Shown piece by piece: positions 22,198-31,902 of a DNA stretch of 64,000 nt. Under the pieces are notes generated by a model. That model was not told the origin of the DNA, ran no database searches, and saw nothing but the letters and a program-made list of their open reading frames with translations. This stretch comes from Marsupella aquatica. Lineage: Eukaryota; Marchantiophyta. Made by a program: the position numbers and the translations under genes. The DNA lies in assembly GCA_973895155.1 (NCBI GenBank), contig OZ316895.1:22816001-22880000 (forward strand), in the 5' to 3' direction. Positions within the stretch are counted from its first letter, which is position 1, and every line of letters begins with the position of its first letter.

Positions 22198-23931
22198 CCA
22201 TGCAAGAGCTGACTACCTTGGCAGTGACCCTTGGGGCTAATGGATGTGTCATACCTAGGATTTATCGTCTCATGTTGAGATTCTGCATGGAACAGATGCT
22301 CTCGGGTACGCATTTTGACATACAATTTTTTATTCCACTACTGCAGGAGAAGGCGTTTGTCCAACGCCCGACATACCCTGACGCTTAGCAATGTTCATTC
22401 ACACCACAGCCTGGAGTTAGTTCGTATTCCATTTTGTCTGAGGTTTGTGTTGCCATTTCGCTTTGCACACACATTACTGTGGCTAGGGGTTTTTCATTTT
22501 ACATGGGGTAAGATACCATTCAATAGAATACTTCTTGGAACAAGTTCTTTTGAATGCGGACAAGGATATACCATGTTTTGTTCTTCTCATCAAAAAGCAA
22601 GTATGAATGAGTTTTTCTTCGAATGGCAAGGTGAATGAGATACATGGCCCTACTCTAGTAGGCAATCTTTTGGATGCTTTTGACAGAGGAGCGAGAAGAG
22701 AGTCTACATTTTATAGGAGAGTATGGTATGCACTTCCCTCTAGGATGAGTGCATACCATGCTCATCCTAGAGGGAAGCTCCATACCATGGGTATATTGTG
22801 GTGGGAGCTCTCTCTCTCTCTCTCGTAAGGATAATGTGGTGAACATGGATATCACAAAACAAATCATGGACCTTATCACTAGGATGTTACGACGGTCATA
22901 CAGGCCACCATGTAAAGTCATAATTGTACATATGTTTTTTTTCTAACACAGGGTAAATACTAATGGAATACCTTATTCAACGGTCTGGGGCCCCATGCAC
23001 TAAACATATTCCTCAATAATGGCGCCAAACTTTCATGCCACTATGATATCTGCCAAAACCCCTATCTCTATAGGGGTCACTACACATGACCACAAGGGAG
23101 CTAAAGCAGAGTCAACAGTGAGAATACTTTGGGAAGCTTTTGAACACTGGATACTCTACTAACTCCCACAAAAGCAAAGATGTTGTGAGAAGCTTTTGGA
23201 CACCAAATACTCTGCCAACTCCTATAAGAGCAATGATGTTGTGAGAAATCTGCACCAACAGTGTGCTCTGATTGACAGCGTGTGGGGTCTGCACAAAGGA
23301 ATCACTATACATTGCTCCAGGCCAGGCTCGTGGGTCCACTAATTGACGATAACAATGGGTAGCAACAGTCCAAAGGTGCACAACAAAAGCAAAATCTATT
23401 TTCTTTCATTTTGTTAACATTTTATGCATGCATTCATAAGCATTTGACTCACATAGATTGGATAGAGAACAAACGACTCGCTCTTCCTTCGGCCATGTCT
23501 CCCCGTGGCAATCCGGACAAGCTACATAAACATGATACATGAAAAGATTCATATACAAATCATTTTCAACTTGGTGACGAAGGCACCAGGATGTGGATTA
23601 TCTATGTCAGATAATAATCCTTGAGGAAGGGCTATGGTCAATACTCTGTGCCTTGAGACTAGGCACATGAGCATACTGTCGTATGGCCATCCGGGGTAAA
23701 TAGCTTACCCAGGGAATAGATGTATGCACTAATAACTTTATGAGATCACCACTGACTATTGTTGCATAAATGAATGGCTATATGTCTATAAAAACTACCT
23801 TTCTGGATTGAAGACCTGGTGTGCCTACTTTATGGTTGCTCAATAGTCTAGGATAATGGACTCGGGATGCAGTAAGGAAAATGAGTGAATGAAATGAATG
23901 GAATGAGGTTTCTATCTACGAATGACTTGAT
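22198..23931. other. Intergenic, AT-rich, with hairpin and duplication
   Basis: No gene is seen. It contains a perfect 17-bp inverted repeat at 22733-22777, a CT tract near 22810, and a 57-bp duplication (gaagcttttg units at 23132 and 23189, ending near 23245). Confidence 0.5.
22733..22777. repeat. Perfect 17-bp inverted repeat (hairpin)
   Basis: The left arm cttccctctaggatgag (22733-22749) and right arm (22761-22777) are perfectly complementary around an 11-nt loop. The loop tgcataccatg is itself the reverse complement of sequence just left of the stem (tatggtatgca), so a nested alternative pairing exists. Confidence 0.85.
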
Positions 23932-25447
23932 GCATGTGAGTCGCGGAACTCGACTACCTTAACACTTAGCTCCGGCGTCGTTGACTCCGACGCCGAGCTC
24001 CCTTATGGTCCAGGCCCGGATAGGCTATCCGGGGAGGACTTAGCATGGGGAGACTTGTGGGCAATGAGACGTGGCACTAGCGAGGCAAGGGGCCAAGCTG
24101 GGGACACACACTAAGGACTTGGACTAGCCTATGGCTGGTTGGGTCAAGGGAAAATGGGCCGGGCTCAAGGATGGCCGTCCGGACCATCGGATGGGCTTTC
24201 AGTTCTGAAGGCTTGGGAGTGAGCTCCTCTTGGGCCCAAGGCCAATGGAGTTTATGCCATTGGCAACGGACGCTTGGGGGGCAAGTTGTGGCCCGATCCG
24301 GGTTAGGCCGGTCGGGGGCCCCGAGCGGTGATCACACCTGAGGGCCTAGGCATGAGCACTGGGTCGGCCCGGTCACAACAGGCTAAGGCACTCCGCTTGC
24401 GGATGCCTATCAAGAAAGTTATGGGCATTGCCAATTGGTGGCGCGCCCATTATGCGCGATGGGATCTGGGTTGGGGGCCAAATGTTTCGGGACCAAAGCT
24501 GGTCCAGGGGTGGCAGGTCCCCAGAAGCATATATGAGGGGAGTGGTGTCGCCCAGGGGGCTAAGGGCGAGCCGAAGTCATGAGTCGCGGCGGTTGCGACA
24601 CTAAGGGAAACCACCAAACGGAAATTGCGATATCTTCCCAACGGGAAGTTCGTTGGAGGATTTCTTAGGTGCGTTGGAAAGCTCTTGAAGAGGGCTACGC
24701 CCTTCTGAGCTCAACTGGGTCTGGGGGTGCCATGGGTTCTCGTGGTTTGCGGGCGTTAGCTCGCCTGTTTGCCAAATCCTGTCGAACAGCAGCCAAGTCG
24801 CGTTCAGCCTCCCAAGGGAGCTTGCGTTGGGAGGCAAGGCCAAGTAGGTATGGAGGCTGAGTCCCAAGGGAGCTCGGTCCCTAGACCATCAGTAGGGCAA
24901 ACCAGGAGTCGATGTTAGAGTCGGGGCCGTTCTGGTCCCGGCGTGTTGAGACAAGCTTGGGACAAGCTTTAGGATAAGCTACGCTATTTGGGCCATGAGC
25001 ATGTCCTGAGGTCAGGGCGGTCAGTTGGTGATAGATAGGTACGAGGGGGAACCCGGGCCGCGCCCAAGGAAAGAGCTATCCTGGACGGACAGTGGGCGTG
25101 GGTTCTGGTTCTGGCTTATGGCATCGGGAGGACCTATTGCTGACCTATTTACCAACGTCTGTTGAGCTTGAGTTAGGATGCTAGACGTGGCGAGTCAGAT
25201 CCGGAGGGGTTACTTACTGAGGTGTTTGGTTGCTTGTGCAGACAGTGAGGACCGTTGAGTAGCGGTCGTGTAGGTGAGCAAGTGCGGCTTCGTATGGGAG
25301 TGGCCACAGGTGGTGCTAGAGGCACTTGGATGCTTGCTCGAGGTATTCCGTGGAGGCGTTTGGGCACCAAGGGCACTTAGGCGCAAGTGCTGGGATTGAT
25401 GAGGGCGCTGGGTGGCAAGGTCCACCACTATGTGCACATCCATGTGT
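23932..25447. other. GC-rich block, probable retrotransposon relic
   Basis: Base composition rises sharply here against AT-rich flanks. It contains gagtcgcgg near both 23938 and 24581 and a short GC hairpin near 23972-23998. A diverged relative of about 25110-25300 is visible at 29900-30060 (shared tgacctatttac, gttgagcttga and gcaagtgc). No protein domain is readable in any frame. It is best read as decayed LTR or other transposon DNA. Confidence 0.4.
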
Positions 25448-25548
25448 TGTTATCTCCCTATCCTGACCCGTGTTGCCTTGACTGTGTATATGATTTGTCA
25501 ATGTGAAGTATTGACTTGGCCTTGAATGGGTGTCGACTCTTTGACATA

Positions 25549-25560
<12 letters not shown>
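25448..25560 (+). repeat. Dispersed repeat, copy A (partial)
   Basis: Sequence from tatctccctatcc through gtcaatgtgaagtattgac and cttggccttgaatgggtg into a CT tract is shared with copies at 26995-27235 and 28290-28612. It ends at a CT/CA microsatellite. Confidence 0.7.

Positions 25561-25588
<28 letters not shown>
25549..25588. repeat. Compound (CT)n(CA)n microsatellite
   Basis: A run of tc dinucleotides passes directly into ca dinucleotides, about 40 bp in all. Confidence 0.95.
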
Positions 25589-25589
25589 A

Positions 25590-26994
25590 TGTACAAAAGA
25601 ATAAGCTGACAAGGATCAACATTATCATGAATATGTCGTTCCTCACCAACGAGGACATACAAAAGACAAAGCTAAATGATACAAAAGACAAAAGTACCTA
25701 AAACATATGCTATACATATATAACATAGGATACCATGTACATAACATCCACAACCATGCCCAAACAAAAAGCTTCCTTTACGACCATCACAACTATTGAT
25801 CTATCCACAATATATCTGGTGCGTCTATGCATAAGGCATCATCAAAAGATTGCCCTAAACTTTGACGCAATATAGCGGCACTGCCATCAGCAGCAATAGC
25901 CAAAAATGCTCTATATCTTGTAGTCTAAAGAGACACAAGGGTTCATCAAAGGAGTAGCAACGCATGGCAGCATTAGTATCGTGCAACACTGGCAGGTAGC
26001 ACCAAGGGCAAGTAGCTCGTGAGGGACAGAGGAAGCACTAGCAAGAGAATGTGAGCAATAGACTCACCAACAACCAGCTAGTAGTCGCTCGTGCTCACAA
26101 TGGGCTCTCAACCGGTTTAGGTGCCACACAGTATACACATAGCATATCTAGAATGTTTATGCATACTTCTTGGATGTCTGAATGTTGCCTGTGTATGAAC
26201 TGATGACATGAATTAGAATAATAGATAATTGTATTGGCTCGCCTCTTTTTGGCCCATGTCTTCCGGTAATCGTCTAGACATTGCTACAAAAACATGGAAC
26301 ACAAATTTGTATGATTGAAATACGATCTCACTCTAGTGTCAGGGGCTCTCACTCTAGTGTCAGGGGCTGAACGAAGACACTAGAGGTGTGAATAGATATT
26401 GTCCGTCTACCCCTGGAGAGAAATTATGTCCTATGCTCGATGTTGTGGACACATCATCAGAGTATTTTAGTCACCAAGTACAGACCCAGTCATAAATTAA
26501 TTTCAATTGGGTAATATATCATATAAATATTCTAGTAACTAGTACGCAGGGGCAATCTTATAGTATACAGAAGAAATCTATGCTCTTATATTGATAGCGA
26601 TCATGTGTGAAATACTATGTCAATGTTTTTTAGCAAAGGGCTTTATAACCAAACTTACTGTTCATATGGCGCTGATTTATGTTCACATTTATGATTCATG
26701 TCTTAGCTTGGTTATCTTCTTGTCATCAACCTTTTGGCTTTACATAATACCTTATTCTCACTTTATTGTTTTTCTTCTAGTCCTAACCCTTGCCATAATC
26801 TCTTGTTACTATGCATGATTGTCCTGGGCTTGTAGAATCGTTCTTGAATCATTCCTAAGTTCTGCCATGCACTATTTATACTCTATGAATTTCTAATAAT
26901 GAATGTTTGGGTGAATGCCATATAAAGTAAGGACTATCCCTAGACCCTACTGTATGACTAAGTCATGAACAGTCATGAACAATGTGTGAAGAGT
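25590..26994. other. Intergenic region, no gene seen
   Basis: AT-rich sequence. The segment ctcactctagtgtcaggggc is repeated directly near 26330-26367. A 75-codon hydrophobic frame near 26591-26818 has no start context or neighbours that support it. Confidence 0.4.
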
Positions 26995-27084
26995 GTACTA
27001 GTGTTTTAACTTGGCCTTGAATGGGTGCATGTCTACATACTTTGCATGATCTCTCTCAAAGAATAACTTAGGAAGCAATATTAG

Positions 27085-27127
<43 letters not shown>

Positions 27128-27235
27128 GATATCTCACACCCTGATAGGATCAAGTCCTTTTCTTACATACGACGATGCATTATTGATATGTGTTATTTGT
27201 AAAACATCATCTAGTGTCACACTATGTGGTTCAAT
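26995..27235 (+). repeat. Dispersed repeat, copy B
   Basis: It shares, in order, acttggccttgaatgggtg, agaataacttaggaagcaat, an AT microsatellite, accctgataggatca, ttcttac, cgatgcatta and gtaaaacatcatctagtgtc with copy C. Divergence and microsatellite length differ between copies. Confidence 0.75.
27087..27122. repeat. (AT)n microsatellite
   Basis: About 34 bp of alternating a and t inside dispersed repeat copy B. Confidence 0.95.
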
Positions 27236-28289
27236 GGTAACAGAAACGTAAAACAAGAATTAGCTTTTTAAAAACTTGTTTCTCCCTGTGGACAGGGGCT
27301 GAATGACAACCTTGGGGCAATACCATAGTTTGTGTCCACTGCTTTTGAATTTCAGTTGATGTCCACCTCAATCTGCCTGACCAGCTTACATGAGGCACTG
27401 CTGAGTAAATCTCCCTTAAAAATATTAGGGTGTTGTTTGCGCCATCTAAAGACACTCCTTTTTTATATTTGCATATCTTTCATCCTTTATAAGTCAAAAT
27501 CTCAATTTTTCTACTTTGCACTTGACTTGATTCTCCCCTACTGTTTTTTGATCAATCTCCAATCTGTGTCATATGTCATGTACTAAAGAAACTTTTTCTG
27601 AAGATCTGTCTTTTTCCCTACTTATGAAGGACTGGCTGTTTATGACCGGCTTGCAAACAGTTCAGTATCCCATTTTTGCTTTGTGTTGCCGCATAGGAAT
27701 CCACTTGAATTAAGGGCAAGGTCTTGGGTCTGTCTCAACTCCCTCTTCGAGAGCTAACGCCTAATTTCTGCCAGGTGTGTTGTTTTTCCAGGAGCCATGG
27801 ATGAATGGACTCACTTGCATTTATGGCCCGTGTTTATGAAAATATATACAATATAAACAATGGATGGATATGATAGGTGTAGGTTTATGATTGTTGATTA
27901 TTTGATGACAAGTGCATGTATAGGTGTTGACCTCTTTTTGTCCAGAGTTTTATAGCTATAAGGCTGTTACTAATTTGTCTAGTGCCCAGTGCTGTCTAAC
28001 TTGGCTTTTAGACATAGTATCTTTAAAACAGGTTTGCTACATCTGAATAATTCAGAAAGTCTGTTTCACCAGGTTCTGCTAATAGTCTCCAATGCTTTTC
28101 ATGATCTATATATGAGTGCGGCGGTTGTCATAGTTTGACAAAGTATTTTTTTTATTTGCTTAAAGCCTGTTTGATTTTTTACTCATGTTTGGTTATATGT
28201 AAAGTCTATTTACTGACCTCAATATTCACAGACCTATGTTTCCTTGACGAAGTGCATGATATGTCTTGGTAAAACTTGTTATAATCTCT
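27236..28289. other. Intergenic region, no gene seen
   Basis: AT-rich DNA between repeat copies B and C. A weak third relative of the repeat's 5' part is visible near 27910-27990. No coding region is supported. Confidence 0.4.
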
Positions 28290-28612
28290 ACTCACGAATG
28301 ACTTGGTGTATGTGTGTATCTATGTGTTGATATCTCCCTGCCCAGACCTGTATAGCCATGACATTGTTTATAATTTGTCAATGTACAGTATTGACATGGC
28401 CTTTAATGGGTGTCATATCTTTGACATTATCTGACTCTCTCTCTCAAGAATAACTTGGGAAGTAAAAGTAGCAATACATATATATATTTATTTATATCTG
28501 ATGTGATATCATACCCTGATAGCTAGGATCAGGTCCCTTTCTTACCTACGGCGATGCATTATGAATACAACATGTTATTTGTAAAACATCATCTAGTGTC
28601 ACATTACATCTC
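28290..28612 (+). repeat. Dispersed repeat, copy C (longest)
   Basis: This is the most complete copy: tctactcacgaatgacttgg, tatctccctgcccagacc, gtcaatgtacagtattgac, tctctctcaagaataacttg, an AT-rich part, accctgatag, cggcgatgcatta, aaaacatcatctagtgtc. No coding capacity is seen. Confidence 0.75.
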
Positions 28613-29321
28613 CATAGTAAATAACATACCCATACCATATCATATCATACCATCCCCAGACTGGATAAAATGTATAGAACACATCATTCCATCCATAGAG
28701 TAGTTAAAATACATAGAACATCTCACATGTTCTATTCTTTTACTGATTGCAAATCAACACCCGATTGTAGGAATGAATCTTGAAGATGCATGCAAATCAT
28801 TCAAATATTGTAATGTAACTTAATACAAATCTCAAAATAAATCTCTGAATACCTATCCATCACCCACATACAATCATTCATTGGAACAAAGACTGTTCAT
28901 ACCCATGAGATTCAACTATCGAAAGAGTGGAGTACCTGGGTTAGCTTAGTGCACCGGATAGATAAATGAAACTCTTGTGCTTTGTTTCAAGGCCACAATA
29001 TTGATTGTATTCTTTCCTCAGGGCTTACTAGACAGAGATAACCCACACCACTGGTGCCTTCATTCAGCCCTATCACTAGGTTGAAAATGTTTTAAAAATA
29101 TTGCTTCAAGTACATTGTTTCTGTAGCTTTGTCCGAACGGCCATGGGAAGACATGGTCCAAGGAAAGGCTAGTACTTATATCCCTAAACATTTGCATGAA
29201 GGTATGTGCATCAAGCCAGTCTAGTAACTAGTGTTTTATTGTGGAAAGCAAAAACAATATTCGCAAAAGTCAGCATTCTAGAGCACCTTAGAGTATTTGC
29301 ACCCATTGTTCTACTCCATCA

Positions 29322-29433
29322 ATAGTCCCACGAGCCTTGTCTGTAGTTACAGTGATAGTACAATACTGCCTTTGCCCATAGTCCCACGAGCCTTGTCTAT
29401 AGTTATAGTGATAGTACAATACCGCCTTTGCCC
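29322..29433. repeat. 56-bp tandem duplication
   Basis: Two nearly identical copies start atagtcccacgagccttgtc at 29322 and 29378. Confidence 0.9.
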
Positions 29434-29604
29434 AGTCTTCTCACAATCCGTGTTTTGTTGGCACACTGTTGGTGCAGTCCTTCCTTAGTTTGCTTGTCTT
29501 CTCAATACAATGACAGAGTTAGGCCCCCAAGTGTTTCTTGGATTCTTCAGGGCAATCGTCACTAAGTATGAGCATTATCTCTGTGATCGAGTGCAGAATA
29601 TAGA

Positions 29605-29642
29605 TTTGTGCCATCTTGCCATCTTTGGCAAGATGGCACAAA
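29605..29642. repeat. Perfect 16-bp inverted repeat, 6-nt loop
   Basis: The arm tttgtgccatcttgcc (29605-29620) pairs perfectly with 29627-29642 across the loop atcttt. It is a compact foldback about 0.85 kb upstream of the FVE-like gene. Confidence 0.9.
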
Positions 29643-30482
29643 GAGCCCGCTGATTACACTACCCACAGGCAAATGACCCACTCAACTAAGGGGAGGCAAC
29701 CAAGGAGCCAAAAAGCCCCGTCGACCATGGCAAAAGTCCACCACAAAAATAATGCATGGGCATGTCCTAGAGGCAGGGCAATGCCTACAATCGATAGAAA
29801 ATGTGGATTCTCGGGCGACTATCAATAGAGAGAGTGTTCTGGACAAACACTAGGTGTCAACCTTAGCTATAGCTCATGGTAGGATCGTGTGGGTCTAGGA
29901 GTTGTTATCCGTTGACCTATTTACTTATGAATGTTGAGCTTGACACAAGACAATGATCTTTGGTTTTGAGATTGAGATGGGTTATTACGGGTTGGTTTCT
30001 CTGTATGTGGAGACTGTAGAGGCCCTTGAATGAGACTGGTGTTGAGAAGCAAGTGCAAGTTTGTATCACACAAGTTTCAATCTAAAACCTTAGCCTAAAG
30101 AGTTTCAATCTAGAACCTTAGCCTAAACTGTCATTGGAACCGAGACTGTAATTGTACTATGTACATATGGATTGGAAGAAGGGTGACTAGGATGACTTTT
30201 GGGGCAGAACATCATGGAAATAAAAGGGGCATCCAAAAATGTTTAGACACTGGTAACCCTTGTTCTTTACCAAATTTGGTAACCCTCGCTCTTTACCAAA
30301 TTTACGATAGAAAGACAGGGGGATGTCATGATTTGAGAGCATTCGTCAATTCTAATTTTGGAAGGAGAGGAAAAGTTGGAGTCGTTTTCGAAGAAAAGTG
30401 AGCAGACGGCACTTTTCGAGTGGTCAGCTCTAGAGCAAGACTCCCAACTTACGTGTAAGGAGAGGGCTCGAGGACGGGCGGG

Positions 30483-30572
30483 ATGCAACTATGCAAGACG
30501 CGAACGATTCCTACACGCAGTGGAAGTCGCTGGTTCCAATCCTCTACGACTGGCTCGCGAATCACAACCTGA
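30483..30572 (+). other. Upstream ORF overlapping the FVE start
   Basis: An ATG 8 nt before the FVE ATG, in another frame, opens 29 codons and ends at a TGA inside the FVE coding region. A ribosome using it could not start at the FVE ATG, so it should lower FVE translation unless skipped. Confidence 0.55.
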
Positions 30573-31861
30573 TTTGGCCATCTCTCTCGTGCAGGTGGGG
30601 GCCCCAAGAGGCGCACGGCACTTACAAGACTCGACAGCGAATTTACGTGTCCGAGCAGACAGACGGGTCCTGCCCAAACACGTTGGTTGTTTTGAATTGC
30701 GATGTGATCAAACCTCGGGTGGCAGCGGCTGAGCACATATCTCAGTTCAATGAGGAAGCTCGATCTCCGTTTGTGAAGAAGCATAAGACCATTATTCACC
30801 CGGGTGAGGTGAACAGAATCAGAGAGCTGCCGCAGAATAGCAGCATTGTGGCCACTCACACGGACAGCCCGGAGGTGTATGTGTGGAATCTGGATTCACA
30901 GCCCAATCGTGCTCCTTTACTAGGAGCCGCTCTTTCAAGACCTGATCTCGTCTTGGCTGGTCATACGGAGAATGCAGAGTACGCCCTTGCTCTGAGCCCT
31001 AATTCACCGCTTGTTTTGTCAGGAGGCCGAGATAAGAAAGTGGTTCTTTGGGGAGTAGAAGACCATGTCACAAGTATGGTGGAGTCCTCTTCTTCAAGAC
31101 CGGCTGGGTCAGCTGGCGGGGGCAGACAGAGTTGGAATAATGCCGATAAGTTAGCAGTGTCTCTAACAACTGTTGGCCCACGAGGGGTATTCGAAGGTCA
31201 TACTGCCACTGTTGAAGATGTGCAATTTCGTGCTTCCAGCTCGCAGGAGTTTTGCAGTGTAGGTGATGATTCTTCGTTGATCTTGTGGGATGCTCGGAAA
31301 GGGACTACACCTGCGATCAAGGTAGAAAAGGCTCATGATGCTGATTTGCATTGTGTGGACTGGAACACTCATAACGAAAATCTTCTCCTGACTGGTTCAG
31401 CCGATGCATCGGTCAGGTTGTTTGATCATCGAAAGCTCTCAAGCAACGGCCACGGCATTCCGGTCGAGACTTTTCGTGGACACACCGCACCTGTTCTCTG
31501 TGCTCAGTGGTGTCCAGACCGAGCTTCAGTGTTTGGAAGCTCAGCAGATGATGGCGTTCTGAACGTCTGGGATTTCGAGAAGCTGGGGAAGCAGGAGGAA
31601 GTGAAGGAGATTCGTACTCCTCCGGGGCTTTTCTTCCGGCATACAGGGCATAGGGATAAAGTAGTAGACTTCCAGTGGAATATTTGTGACCCGTGGACAG
31701 TTGTGAGTGTGTCCGATGATTGTGAAAGTGCTAGGGGAGGAGGAACATTACAGATTTGGAGAATGAACGATTTTATCCACAGGCCAGAAGGTGAGGTCCT
31801 TGCAGAGCTTGATAGGCATCGAACAAAGATTGTCAATGGGTCTGTAGCCTCTGTTGCCTAG
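30491..31861 (+). CDS. MSI4: FVE/MSI4-like WD40 histone-binding protein, intronless
   Basis: A 456-aa RbAp46/48-class WD40 protein. Family members sit in histone deacetylase, PRC2-like and CUL4-DDB1 complexes in the nucleus; Arabidopsis FVE/MSI4 controls flowering time and cold response. The N-terminal histone-binding segment YTQWKSLVPILYDWLANHNL (residues about 8-27), WPSLSCRWGP, AAAEHISQFNEEARSPFVKK and HPGEVNRIRELPQ match FVE closely. WD repeats follow from about residue 105, including VGDDSSLILWDAR, GSADASVRLFDHR and SSADDGVLNVWD. It ends with GGGTLQIWRMNDFIHRPE and a short tail. It is shorter than Arabidopsis FVE (about 500 aa) and lacks the basic KRGRKPK-type N-terminus. No intron interrupts it, unlike the other long genes here. 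The KDPG aldolase start follows 41 nt after its stop. Confidence 0.95.
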   Translation: MQDANDSYTQWKSLVPILYDWLANHNLIWPSLSCRWGPQEAHGTYKTRQRIYVSEQTDGSCPNTLVVLNCDVIKPRVAAAEHISQFNEEARSPFVKKHKTIIHPGEVNRIRELPQNSSIVATHTDSPEVYVWNLDSQPNRAPLLGAALSRPDLVLAGHTENAEYALALSPNSPLVLSGGRDKKVVLWGVEDHVTSMVESSSSRPAGSAGGGRQSWNNADKLAVSLTTVGPRGVFEGHTATVEDVQFRASSSQEFCSVGDDSSLILWDARKGTTPAIKVEKAHDADLHCVDWNTHNENLLLTGSADASVRLFDHRKLSSNGHGIPVETFRGHTAPVLCAQWCPDRASVFGSSADDGVLNVWDFEKLGKQEEVKEIRTPPGLFFRHTGHRDKVVDFQWNICDPWTVVSVSDDCESARGGGTLQIWRMNDFIHRPEGEVLAELDRHRTKIVNGSVASVA

Positions 31862-31902
31862 CGTCTTCTTATCGTCTTCGTTCCTTCTATCAATTTGGAA
31901 CG

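Larger units (their letters stand above)
28613..30482. other. Intergenic region upstream of FVE
   Basis: It contains a 56-bp tandem duplication (29322-29433), a 16-bp perfect hairpin (29605-29642) and a diverged relative of the GC-rich block (29900-30060). The last 150-200 bp are the likely promoter and 5' UTR of the FVE-like gene. Confidence 0.5.

Noticed and set aside
23932-24605. A solo LTR bounded by gagtcgcgg motifs
   Set aside because: The expected TG...CA ends can be placed, but no target-site duplication is present for any boundary I tried.
26591-26818. A hydrophobic 75-residue membrane peptide
   Set aside because: Hydrophobicity comes from T-rich sequence; there is no conservation or gene context.
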